Assembly: GCA_028679985.1 (NCBI GenBank) | Contig: JAJRAH010000141.1 | Span: 1-13,320, forward strand | DNA length: 13,320 nt | Reading direction: 5' to 3' | From: Methanomassiliicoccales archaeon | GTDB taxonomy: Archaea > Thermoplasmatota > Thermoplasmata > Methanomassiliicoccales > JACIVX01 | Shown: piece by piece, positions 1 to 7,137 of the stretch | Layout: every line of letters begins with the position of its first letter | How positions within the stretch are numbered: position 1 is the first letter of the stretch | Made by a program: the position numbers and the translations under genes | The notes under the pieces: generated by a model | Databases searched by the model: none | The model's input: the letters and a program-made list of their open reading frames with translations, nothing else | Told to the model about the DNA's origin: nothing

Positions 1-128
1 CCGGATGCATCAGAAGAGGCGTGAGAGTCTGGCAGGTTGCCGAGGTCGTGATGTTCGAGTTGCTAGGAACCAGATCGGTTAGGAAGTTCGACAGCAAAAC
101 TGGATTCGAACTCCTCGAACCGGAATGA
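1..128 (+). CDS. C-terminal fragment of an unrecognised protein
   Basis: An open frame runs from the left edge (first full codon at base 3) to a TGA at 126-128 and gives 41 residues, ending FDSKTGFELLEPE. The 5' part lies outside the window. The codons resemble those of the confident genes here: G/C-rich third positions and mainly AGA/AGG arginine. The other two forward frames stop at about 22-24 and 92-94. The peptide is a mixed charged and hydrophobic stretch with no motif I recognise, so no function is proposed. Its end is followed by a 127-bp gap to the stop of the convergent membrane-protein gene. It could still be a chance open frame because only 41 codons are visible. Confidence 0.45.
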   Translation, partial: GCIRRGVRVWQVAEVVMFELLGTRSVRKFDSKTGFELLEPE

Positions 129-255
129 CGATACAGTCTTCCGAGGTTACGCTTCGAATCTGGACCATCAAAGAACCGCATACTCGTTCATGATGATTCC
201 CAGTCCATTGGCTTCCATCGGTTTCCTTCACCGCTGTTCCAGGGTAGTTGAGGAT

Positions 256-732
256 CTACCACCTCATCCGCCGGCCCAGTGTCCCCCATATGACTCCGGA
301 TATGCCGCCGGCCGCCAGCAGCGAAACGATGAATATCGCCAGATTCTGATAGAAGTTGTAGCTACCTGCATAGAAGAACAGCCAAACGAGCAGCCATATG
401 AGCCATCCGATCCAGATGATGGCCGAGGCGACGCCTCTCCATCCGAACCATCTGTTCCAGTCTTGTTTCCACTCGATGTTCTTCCCTTCGTATTCTTTGG
501 CATACCTGATGCCCCATGACGCCCACATGGCTCCGAGCAGTCCGATCACAACGATAATCGACACGAAGATCACTGCCAGATTCTGATAGACGTCAAAACC
601 TCCCGCCCAGAAGAACAGCCAGAGTATGAGGAACGACAGCCAGACGACTCCCAGCAGTATCGTTGTCGATAGGCGCCATGTGAAACCCGGAACCTCGAAC
701 ACATTTCTGCCTTTGCTCGATTCCATCGTCAT
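256..732 (-). CDS. Small Trp-rich membrane protein made of two tandem two-helix repeats
   Basis: The protein is about 158 residues with four predicted membrane helices in two pairs. The pairs are clearly duplicated: the first copy has WLFFWAGGFDVYQNLAVIFV, the second WLFFYAGSYNFYQNLAIFIV. In each, the WLFF-AG-YQNLA core is followed by a second helix ending in a Trp-Gly-rich segment. A soluble charged linker (about KEYEGKNIEWKQDWNRWFGW) joins the halves, and the protein ends in basic residues. Reading with the positive-inside rule would place the linker and C terminus in the cytoplasm (inference). The start is ATG 732 or ATG 726; both lie just after a GGTGAGGAG element at 741-733. A TTG further upstream is rejected because it lies beside the TATA-like box. 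I recognise no named family. Possible roles as a transporter subunit or a membrane scaffold are unsupported guesses. Confidence 0.8.
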   Translation of the reverse strand: MTMESSKGRNVFEVPGFTWRLSTTILLGVVWLSFLILWLFFWAGGFDVYQNLAVIFVSIIVVIGLLGAMWASWGIRYAKEYEGKNIEWKQDWNRWFGWRGVASAIIWIGWLIWLLVWLFFYAGSYNFYQNLAIFIVSLLAAGGISGVIWGTLGRRMRW

Positions 733-760
733 CTCCTCACCAATTCGGACGTACCTCAAG

Positions 761-769
761 GTTATAAGA
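761..769 (-). promoter_or_regulatory. TATA-like box for the duplicated membrane protein
   Basis: On the minus strand the sequence reads TCTTATAAC. Its centre is about 33 bp from ATG 732 and 39 bp from ATG 726. Archaeal TATA boxes lie about 26-27 bp upstream of the transcript start, so the leader would be only about 6-12 nt. That would include all or part of the GGTGAGGAG element at 741-733. Inferred from spacing only. Confidence 0.45.
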
Positions 770-949
770 TGTTTCCTTCACACGGATAAGAGACTCCTGC
801 CCTCCGAACGTTCCTCCTCTCAAGCAGCATGAATCTGGCATGGAGATGCGAAGCTCGACCATGACAAAGCATATGTTCTAAGGGTCTCTCTATGTAGGCT
901 AGATGAGAAGGTTGGGATTCAGGTTGTTTCAAGGTGGTAGGGGGAGACT

Positions 950-2371
950 GTGAAAGTCGTCCTCTCGACTCCGCCGTGGAAGACTACAGAACTCTGGCCT
1001 CCGCTCGGTCTGCTGTACATAGCGTCATCTCTCACCGCAAGAAGAGATGATGAAGTCAAGGTCATCGACGCCTTCTGCGAGAATCTCAGCAAAGAGGATC
1101 TCGTCGAGAGAGTCGTGAAAGAAAAACCGGACGTCTTCGGTATCAACTCCTCGACCCACACCTTTCTCAAAGCGATTGAGACACTGAGCGACATAAAGAG
1201 GGTGCTTCCCGAGACTCGGACGGTTATGGGTGGATTCCAAGCGACCTTCGCAGCCGAGCGGATCCTCAGAGAATATCTGTTCGTGGATTTCATAATCAAA
1301 GGAGAAGCGGAAAATGCCTTCCCTCGACTTCTGGATTGCATAGAAGATCGTGTGAAACCGAAGGATGTGGAGGGAATCAGCTACGTCGATGGCGATTCCT
1401 ACCACTCCAACCCTCTGGTGACGGTCCAGAACCTCGACTCCCTACCATTTCCGGCGAGACACCTTGCACAGACTGTTGACTACGCCTATTACTTCGACAG
1501 CATAAGGCTCACCTTCGGCAAGCTGACCACATTCTGTAGCTCCAGAGGCTGTCCCTTCAACTGCACATACTGCTCCTGCGCTGCTTTCTCGAACAGAAGA
1601 TGGCGTCCGCGCAGCGCAGAGAACGTCGTCAAGGAGCTGGAGATGCTGTACGACGAAGGCTACGAGTCTTGTGTAATGATCGATGACAACCTCACACACA
1701 GCCGGAAGAGAATGGAGCGCATTTGCGAGCTGATCAGATCGAAGAGGATCAAGATGCAGTTCTACTGCGAGGGCAGGGTTGACAATGCTTCGTACTCGCT
1801 TCTGAGGATGATGAAGAAGGCGGGATTCAACATCATCTACTTCGGTGTCGAAAGCGCGTCTCAGGATGTTCTCGACTACTTCAGGAAGGGCATAACGCCG
1901 GAGCAATCGGCCCGCGCCATCGAGAACGCCAAGAAAGCGGGCATGGTGGCAATCGCATCCTTCATAATAGGGGCTCCCGGGGAGACAAAGGATGAAATCC
2001 TGAAAACCATCGAGTTCATCGGGAAGGCGAGACCGCATGCCGTCCAGATGAACGTCCTGGACTGCTTGATAGGTACGCCGATATGGGATAAGCTGGTGGA
2101 GGAAGGCATCGTCGGCCCAGATGACTGGAAAACGAATCACAGAATTTTCGAATACAACAAGGAGGGCCTCTCGAGAACGGAACTTGACGCCTTTTCTGAC
2201 CAAGGCTACGCTGCTTACGTCAAGACTTGGAAGAGCGCGAGGGGAGTCGTCGACGGCATAACCGCTCTCCTCAGGAACCGGACTGTGAGAATCGTTGCCG
2301 CCAACACGGTGTTCGACCCGCTCGTGAAAGAGTGGTTGCGCAGTCCTAGACGTAGAGAGGGTGCAGAGTGA
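950..2371 (+). CDS. Class B (B12-binding domain) radical SAM enzyme, BchE/HpnP-like superfamily
   Basis: The 473-residue protein has an N-terminal Rossmann-type cobalamin-binding domain (about residues 1-140), with PPWK and PPLGLLYIAS near the start, then GGFQAT and the FIIKGEAE strand. The radical SAM domain follows at about 185-400. Its CPFNCTYC motif places three cluster cysteines at C201, C205 and C208, and FGVESAS and FIIGAPGET are typical later strands of the fold. The classical DxHxxG cobalamin motif of methyltransferases is not evident, as in many members, so true B12 use is uncertain. The C-terminal tail of about 75 residues is charged and unassigned. GTG 950 is the earliest possible start because TAG 938-940 stops the frame upstream; GGTGGT (933-938) and GGGGGAG (940-946) offer ribosome binding. 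Relatives carry out methylations, ring closures and C-C bond formation on lipids, pigments and cofactors. The substrate here cannot be told. It stands alone, divergent from the small membrane protein. Confidence 0.9.
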   Translation: MKVVLSTPPWKTTELWPPLGLLYIASSLTARRDDEVKVIDAFCENLSKEDLVERVVKEKPDVFGINSSTHTFLKAIETLSDIKRVLPETRTVMGGFQATFAAERILREYLFVDFIIKGEAENAFPRLLDCIEDRVKPKDVEGISYVDGDSYHSNPLVTVQNLDSLPFPARHLAQTVDYAYYFDSIRLTFGKLTTFCSSRGCPFNCTYCSCAAFSNRRWRPRSAENVVKELEMLYDEGYESCVMIDDNLTHSRKRMERICELIRSKRIKMQFYCEGRVDNASYSLLRMMKKAGFNIIYFGVESASQDVLDYFRKGITPEQSARAIENAKKAGMVAIASFIIGAPGETKDEILKTIEFIGKARPHAVQMNVLDCLIGTPIWDKLVEEGIVGPDDWKTNHRIFEYNKEGLSRTELDAFSDQGYAAYVKTWKSARGVVDGITALLRNRTVRIVAANTVFDPLVKEWLRSPRRREGAE

Positions 2372-2500
2372 TTCCTGCATATCGATAGAGACTCTCTTTA
2401 GCCGAGACTAGACCTACGAGGGAATCATGAAGACGAGACGCCTCAATCGCCCCTTTCGCTTCGACTCGTGTCTTCGTCACCCTTGCAGATGTCGTCCCGT

Positions 2501-4477
2501 CTACTTCTCAAGCTCCTTTCTTGCCGAGACAAGCTTGTCTACGACGCTGGGATCCGCGAGAGTTGTCGTGTCGCCCAGGTCTTCTACCGAGCCGGTTGCA
2601 ATCTTCCTCAGTATGCGCCTCATGATCTTGCCGCTTCTCGTCTTCGGAAGCGCATTAGCGAACTGTATCATCTCCGGTGCCGCGATCGGGCCTACGCTCT
2701 TCCGGACATGCATGATGAGTTCCTTCTTCAGCTCTGGAGACTCCTTGACGCCGGTTTTCAGAGTGACGAATGCGAAGATCGCCTCGCCCTTTATCGCATG
2801 GGGCATAGGAACGACGGCAGCCTCGGCAACGTCCCTGTGACTGACCAGTGCACTCTCCACCTCGGCCGCACCAATCCTGTGCCCGGAGACCTTGATGACG
2901 TCATCCACCCTTCCCATTATCCAAATGTCCCCGTCCGCGTCCCTTCTCGCTCCGTCTCCCGCGAGATACACGCCTGGGAATCTCGACCAGTACATCTCCT
3001 TGAACCGCTCGTGCTGTCCATACACGGTTCTCATCAGTCCGGGCCACGGCTTCTTAATGACCAGGTAGCCTCCTTCATTCGTGCCAGCTTCGGTTCCGTC
3101 CTCCCTGAAGATCCCCGGCTCGATTCCGAAGAAGGCCCTCGTCGCCGAACCCGGCTTCAGCACCATCGCCCCTGGAAGCGGGGTTATCAGTATTCCACCG
3201 GTCTCGGTCTGCCACCAAGTGTCGACGATCGGACATCGTCCCCCTCCGATCACGTTGTAGTACCACATCCACGCCTCGGGGTTGATGGCCTCGCCAACCG
3301 TTCCGAGGAGCCTGATACTCGATAGGTCCCTGCTCTTCGGCCACTGCTCTCCCTCCCTCATGAGGGACCGGAGTGCCGTCGGAGCGGTGTAGAAGATGTT
3401 CACTTTGAACTTCTCTACGATCTTCCAGAACCTGTCAACCTGTGGGTAGGTCGGGACGCTCTCATACATAAGTGATGTGGCGCCCTCGGCCAACGGACCG
3501 TAGACGATGTAGCTGTGCCCAGTGATCCATCCGATGTCGGCCGTACACCAGAACGTGTCCTCCTCCCTGTAATCGAATATCCATCTGAACGTGAGCATGA
3601 CGAAAAGCAGATAACCGGCAGTCGTGTGCAGCACGCCCTTCGGCTTTCCGGTGGAACCGCTGGTGTAGAGAATGAATAGAGGGTCTTCAGCATCCATTAC
3701 CTCGGGCTCACAGACCGCGGACACTTTCTCGACCTCTTCGTGCCACCAGGAGTCTCTGCCTTCCTTCATTTCCACGGGCATACCGGTCCTCTTGACAACG
3801 ACGACGCTCTCGACCGAAGTCCCCTTCTCCAGAGCCTGGTCTGCATTCGATTTCAGCGGAACGAGCTTCCCGCTCCGGAAGCTTCCGTCGGAAGTGATCA
3901 GAAGCCTGCAGGTGCTGTCTGCAATTCTGTCTCGGAGCGACTCAGAACTGAACCCTCCGAACACTATGCTGTGTATCGCACCTATTCTAGCGCAGGCGAG
4001 CATAGCGATCGGCAGCTCGGGGATCATCGGCAGGTAGATCGACACCCTGTCCCCTTTCTTGATCCCTTTGCTCTTCAGGACATTGGCGAACCTGCAGACC
4101 TCATAAAGGAGCTGTTGGTATGTGAAAATCCTGACATCCTCCTCGGCCTCCCCTTGCCATATAAGGGCGGCCTTGTTCTTCCTCGCCCCCCTGCAGTGCC
4201 TGTCAAGACAGTTGTAGGAAACATTCAGCTTGCCGTCTTTGAACCATGTGAACTTGGCTTCCTTAACATTCCAGTCGAAGACCGATTCCCACGGCTTGAT
4301 CCAGTCCAGATCCTTGGCCCACTTCTCCCAAAAAGCCGGCGGATTCGATATCGACTCTTTGTACATCTGCTCGTACATCTGCATGCTCCTGATGTGCGCG
4401 CGCTCGCTGAACTCCTTCGAAGGTGGAAATCGCCTGTGCTCTTCCATAACCGATTCTATTGTCTTGTCATTCGCCAT
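2501..4477 (-). CDS. acs: Acetyl-CoA synthetase, AMP-forming
   Basis: This cytoplasmic enzyme activates acetate with ATP and CoA to acetyl-CoA, AMP and pyrophosphate. At 658 residues it has the usual family length. The N terminus has the acetyl-CoA synthetase cap region (FWEKWAKDLDWIKPWE). The adenylate-forming core shows YTSGSTGKPKG at about residues 271-281, GTVGEAINPEAW, and WWQTETGG starting at W421. The Trp pair is the feature that restricts the acyl pocket to acetate-sized substrates. The hinge region YLAGDGA, then GRVDDVIKVSGHRIG, leads to the C-terminal lid with RSGK at K617, the lysine that is acetylated for control in bacterial homologues. ATG 4477 follows a GGGGGAATGG purine-rich stretch. 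The gene is monocistronic as far as visible and diverges from the HAD phosphatase. Propionate-specific homologues exist, but the Trp motif favours acetate. Confidence 0.97.
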   Translation of the reverse strand: MANDKTIESVMEEHRRFPPSKEFSERAHIRSMQMYEQMYKESISNPPAFWEKWAKDLDWIKPWESVFDWNVKEAKFTWFKDGKLNVSYNCLDRHCRGARKNKAALIWQGEAEEDVRIFTYQQLLYEVCRFANVLKSKGIKKGDRVSIYLPMIPELPIAMLACARIGAIHSIVFGGFSSESLRDRIADSTCRLLITSDGSFRSGKLVPLKSNADQALEKGTSVESVVVVKRTGMPVEMKEGRDSWWHEEVEKVSAVCEPEVMDAEDPLFILYTSGSTGKPKGVLHTTAGYLLFVMLTFRWIFDYREEDTFWCTADIGWITGHSYIVYGPLAEGATSLMYESVPTYPQVDRFWKIVEKFKVNIFYTAPTALRSLMREGEQWPKSRDLSSIRLLGTVGEAINPEAWMWYYNVIGGGRCPIVDTWWQTETGGILITPLPGAMVLKPGSATRAFFGIEPGIFREDGTEAGTNEGGYLVIKKPWPGLMRTVYGQHERFKEMYWSRFPGVYLAGDGARRDADGDIWIMGRVDDVIKVSGHRIGAAEVESALVSHRDVAEAAVVPMPHAIKGEAIFAFVTLKTGVKESPELKKELIMHVRKSVGPIAAPEMIQFANALPKTRSGKIMRRILRKIATGSVEDLGDTTTLADPSVVDKLVSARKELEK

Positions 4478-4555
4478 CGTCCATTCCCCCGGATTACACC
4501 CAGATTGCCGGAAACTCCTGTCCTTTCCTAGTTAAGCGGTCGTTATGGCATTCAG

Positions 4556-4566
4556 CTAATAAATAG
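4556..4566. promoter_or_regulatory. Near-symmetric TATA-like element between divergent acs and HAD genes
   Basis: CTAATAAATAG reads CTATTTATTAG on the other strand; both resemble the archaeal TATA consensus. For acs (minus) the centre lies about 84 bp from ATG 4477, implying a leader of about 57 nt, long enough for the visible Shine-Dalgarno sequence. For the plus-strand HAD gene it would give a leader of about 90 nt. A second box nearer that gene (4635-4642) is an alternative, so this element may serve acs alone. Confidence 0.5.
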
Positions 4567-4634
4567 TATGCTCGGGCCTTTCAAATCTATCCACTCTGCT
4601 CCATTAAGAAGCCTAACATGATACCTGCGAAAGC

Positions 4635-4642
4635 GATTTTAG
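4635..4642 (+). promoter_or_regulatory. Possible TATA-like box for the HAD phosphatase
   Basis: GATTTTAG is centred about 29 bp before GTG 4668 and 38 bp before ATG 4677. This spacing would give a leaderless or very short-leader mRNA. No clear Shine-Dalgarno sequence precedes either start, which agrees with that reading. The match to the TATA consensus is weak. Confidence 0.3.
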
Positions 4643-4676
4643 GTTCCCGAGACATCCAGGCATTCGAGTGCTTTCA

Positions 4677-5321
4677 ATGAATGATGTCATCCTTTGTGAT
4701 TTCGACGGAACGATAGTGAAGATCGACACAGCCGAGTACGTCCTCGAGGAACTGGCGGAAGGTGACTGGAAGACGCTAGATCAGAGACTCGACAGTGGAG
4801 AAATATCGCTCGAAGATTGCATGGGGCGGCAGTTCGGGATGGTGACGGCATCGCGGAAGCGCATAATCGACACGCTTGATTCGGTCGTGGAGACAAGACC
4901 CGGGTTCAGCGATCTTATAGAACATTGTCGGTCAAAGCGCATTCCGTTCATCATAGCCAGCGCGGGTCTCGACTTCTACATACGGCACTTCCTGGCCAGA
5001 AACGGCTTGAAGAACGAAATCGACATCGTCGCCCCTCGAGTCCGAGTGACTCGGAACGGCGTGAAGTTCGAGTTCCCCAAGCTACGCTATCCTTCCTCCG
5101 TCAGTTTCAAGGACGACCTCGTGAGACAACATAGGAGCGCAGGCAGGACCGTGGTCTACATCGGGGACGGAACGACGGATTTCAATGCCGCGAGGATATC
5201 CGATCATCCATTCGCAGTAGCGGGATCGAAACTCGCTGGCCTTTTGAACGAGAACAGGATACCTCACGATGAGTTCACGGACTTTCGGACTGTGGTCGAC
5301 ACGCTCAAGAATCTGGAATGA
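4677..5321 (+). CDS. HAD-family phosphatase, MtnX / phosphoserine phosphatase-like (HAD-IB)
   Basis: The 214-residue soluble hydrolase has all four HAD motifs in order. Motif I is DFDGT, with nucleophile D8 and general acid D10. Motif II is IIASAG with S95, motif III is FKDD with K145, and motif IV is GDGTTD with D164 and D168 for Mg binding. An all-alpha cap insert between motifs I and II (about residues 15-80, CMGRQFGMVTA) is of the C1 type seen in MtnX and phosphoserine phosphatases. The likely activity is dephosphorylation of a small phosphorylated metabolite. MtnX acts in methionine salvage and SerB in serine synthesis, but no other gene of either pathway is present, so the substrate is left open. 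ATG 4677 puts the motif I Asp at residue 8, as is usual; an in-frame GTG at 4668 would add three residues. Confidence 0.88.
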   Translation: MNDVILCDFDGTIVKIDTAEYVLEELAEGDWKTLDQRLDSGEISLEDCMGRQFGMVTASRKRIIDTLDSVVETRPGFSDLIEHCRSKRIPFIIASAGLDFYIRHFLARNGLKNEIDIVAPRVRVTRNGVKFEFPKLRYPSSVSFKDDLVRQHRSAGRTVVYIGDGTTDFNAARISDHPFAVAGSKLAGLLNENRIPHDEFTDFRTVVDTLKNLE

Positions 5322-5370
5322 GAATGCGAACTATCAGGTTGACGAGCGGGGAGGACACTCTGCCTAAGCC

Positions 5371-5730
5371 TCATTCAGACGGTTCCTTGAGGCTCTTGTA
5401 GACATCTTCCTCTTCCTCCGATGTCATCACGATGGTGAATCGCTGCGGTATGCCATTGAATTCGATTACTGGCTCAGGCACTCCCTTCATCACCTTCACG
5501 ACGAAGGCCTTGAAGAACTTCAGATCCTCGGCTTTGGTGTCGATCGGAAATTGAACGTAGAGGACGTGGAGCTCTTCCTGTGCGTCGAACCAATGGTTCA
5601 CGTCGGCTCGATCCATGATCTGCAGGAATCTGTCTCTGCCCTTCTTCCTCTTCGAGAGATGCAGGACGCGCTCCTTCCAGATTTGTCCGGCCTTCAATAT
5701 TGAAGTTTCGACGCCGAGGACCTTCCACAT
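5371..5730 (-). CDS. Hypothetical protein, 119 residues
   Basis: The protein is small, soluble and charged. A basic N-terminal half (KERVLHLSKRKKGRDR) gives way to beta-strand-like segments (ELHVLYVQFPI, RFTIVMTS) and a strongly acidic tail (SEEEEDVYKSLKEPSE). It has no cysteine pairs, membrane segment or signal peptide. I recognise no family. The alternation of strands and helices suggests a compact alpha/beta fold, which is inference. ATG 5730 is supported by a TATA-like box 26 bp upstream, matching a leaderless transcript. The gene ends 49 bp from the convergent HAD gene, and its acidic tail is encoded right up to the end. Codon use matches its neighbours, so it is probably a true gene and not a chance frame. 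Confidence 0.75.
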   Translation of the reverse strand: MWKVLGVETSILKAGQIWKERVLHLSKRKKGRDRFLQIMDRADVNHWFDAQEELHVLYVQFPIDTKAEDLKFFKAFVVKVMKGVPEPVIEFNGIPQRFTIVMTSEEEEDVYKSLKEPSE

Positions 5731-5751
5731 ATGACCGGAGATTGCCTATCG

Positions 5752-5761
5752 ATTAATTAAA
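5752..5761 (-). promoter_or_regulatory. TATA box placed for a leaderless transcript of the 119-residue protein
   Basis: On the minus strand this reads TTTAATTAAT, the best TATA match in the window. Its centre is 26 bp from the A of ATG 5730. An archaeal transcript would therefore begin at or within a few bases of the start codon. No strong Shine-Dalgarno sequence is seen between them, as expected for leaderless translation. Confidence 0.6.
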
Positions 5762-5851
5762 GTGTGGTAGCACGAGTCTGACAGCGCTCGTACGCGCATC
5801 GATCGACATCCCTAATAGGATCTGTTCACCCTCAAGGTCCGAGGTCCCCGA

Positions 5852-7132
5852 TCAGCCGCACGTAGTGAAGTGCTCCTTATCGTCGACCACGCCTTCCGCC
5901 ACAACCTTCGCGAAATCGAAATCGTCCCTCAGCAAGGCATCTTTGATCTTCCCGACGTTCGCACGCCTACGTATCAATCCCGTGAACACGCCTGCGTTCT
6001 CGATGCATCCGATGCAGACCGATCCGACTATCACGTCATCCTTGAGCACGATTTTTCTGTAGTATCGGTGCTCTGGCGAGATGAGACTTATCACTTCAAA
6101 CCCAGTGTCCTTCTTGACCCTTGTGTGTCCGACCGCGATTGACGGAAGGCCGAACAGATCGACGGAGTTCATCGCAATGCCACCTTCGTACTCGACATTC
6201 ATGCCGGCCATGTTCTTGCCTGCGACTATGCCCTGCTCGACGGCGTTCGGCCAGATCGCGTGAATGTAGTTGCCCCTGCTGATGAAGTCCTTCGCCTCCG
6301 CCACATCCCCAGCAGCGTAGATGTTCGGAACGCTAGTCCTCATGTGAGCGTCAACCGCAATCCCGTAGTCGCATGCGATTCCCGCCTCCTTCGCAAGCTT
6401 GGTGTTCGGTCTGACCCCTTTCGCGAATATCACGATCTCGGTCGGGAGAACATCCCCGTTCTTCAGCTTGACCCCCTCCGCCCGGTCCTTCCCGACTATC
6501 TCAACGACCTCCATTTCGGTCATGACATGCAATCCGTTCTCCTCAAGCTGCTTCCTGAGAATATCCGCACCGTCCCTGTCCATCGTCTGCGACATTATCT
6601 GCGGGGACGTAACGATCACCCAGACCTCCACTCCTCTGTGGTGCAGCGCGTCCGCCGACTTCAGTCCCACCAGACCGCCTCCCAGCACTGCGGCCTTCTT
6701 GCCCGGCTTCGCAGCGAGCGCGATTTTCTTCGCGTCCTCATATGTCCTCAGCACAAAGACGCCCTGCTTCTCCTTTCCAGGGATATCGTACATGACCGGG
6801 CTGGCTCCTAGGCCGAGCATCAACTGAGAGTATCCTATCTTCCTGCCATCATCAAGTTCAATGCGGTTCTCAGCTGGATCGATCCTCGAAACCTTCGCCC
6901 CCAGGATGGGAGTTATGCCGTTCTTCCTATAGTAGTCTCTGGGGCGGAAGAGCAAACCCTCCTCGGTAACCTTTCCCCCGATGAAATAGGACGTAAGGCA
7001 GCGGCAGTACGTATGCATGTTCTCATCGGATATCACTGCGACGGTACCTTTCTTGTCGACTCTCCTGATTCCCTCGCAGGTGCCGATCCCAGCTGCACTG
7101 TTTCCAATCACGACATACTTGTACGATTCCAT
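5852..7132 (-). CDS. FAD-dependent NAD(P)H oxidoreductase, AorC / nitrite-reductase-FAD-subunit-like
   Basis: The 426-residue flavoprotein belongs to the pyridine nucleotide-disulfide oxidoreductase fold. The FAD-binding GNSAAG lies at residues 10-15, the NAD(P)H-binding GGGLVG at 151-156, and the second FAD motif YAAGDVAEA at 272-280. A C-terminal dimer-type domain includes SVCIGCIENAG. C43 and C45 sit in YCRCLTSYF, close to the redox cysteine of CoA-disulfide reductases. Whether they are active is unknown. It probably moves electrons between NAD(P)H and the four-cluster ferredoxin encoded 5 nt upstream; that pairing is known from AorA/AorC of aldehyde oxidoreductase complexes. ATG 7132 is chosen because it opens directly into the FAD motif and follows a GGGGGG run; the frame stays open to 7348 but that part lacks family character and overlaps the ferredoxin gene. 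Other possibilities are a rubredoxin reductase or an NADH oxidase. Confidence 0.9.
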   Translation of the reverse strand: MESYKYVVIGNSAAGIGTCEGIRRVDKKGTVAVISDENMHTYCRCLTSYFIGGKVTEEGLLFRPRDYYRKNGITPILGAKVSRIDPAENRIELDDGRKIGYSQLMLGLGASPVMYDIPGKEKQGVFVLRTYEDAKKIALAAKPGKKAAVLGGGLVGLKSADALHHRGVEVWVIVTSPQIMSQTMDRDGADILRKQLEENGLHVMTEMEVVEIVGKDRAEGVKLKNGDVLPTEIVIFAKGVRPNTKLAKEAGIACDYGIAVDAHMRTSVPNIYAAGDVAEAKDFISRGNYIHAIWPNAVEQGIVAGKNMAGMNVEYEGGIAMNSVDLFGLPSIAVGHTRVKKDTGFEVISLISPEHRYYRKIVLKDDVIVGSVCIGCIENAGVFTGLIRRRANVGKIKDALLRDDFDFAKVVAEGVVDDKEHFTTCG

Positions 7133-7137
7133 CCCGG

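Noticed and set aside
190..519. 109-codon plus-strand frame opposite the membrane protein
   Set aside because: Pro/Ser-rich translation antisense to a gene with a clear internal repeat and membrane helices.
1442..2380. Long minus-strand open frame opposite the radical SAM gene
   Set aside because: It lies antisense within a gene with clear catalytic motifs, and its translation shows no domain. It follows from GC-rich codon periodicity.
2387..2397. AGAGACTCTCT inverted repeat followed by TTTA between convergent radical SAM and acs genes, as a terminator
   Set aside because: The stem has five pairs with one central base and no real T run, too weak to call a terminator.
3740..4531. Long plus-strand open frame opposite acetyl-CoA synthetase
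   Set aside because: Antisense shadow of a highly conserved enzyme; low-complexity Arg/Pro/Leu-rich translation.
4677..5321. Assigning the HAD protein as MtnX of methionine salvage
   Set aside because: No other methionine-salvage gene is nearby, and the motifs are shared with phosphoserine phosphatase-like enzymes.
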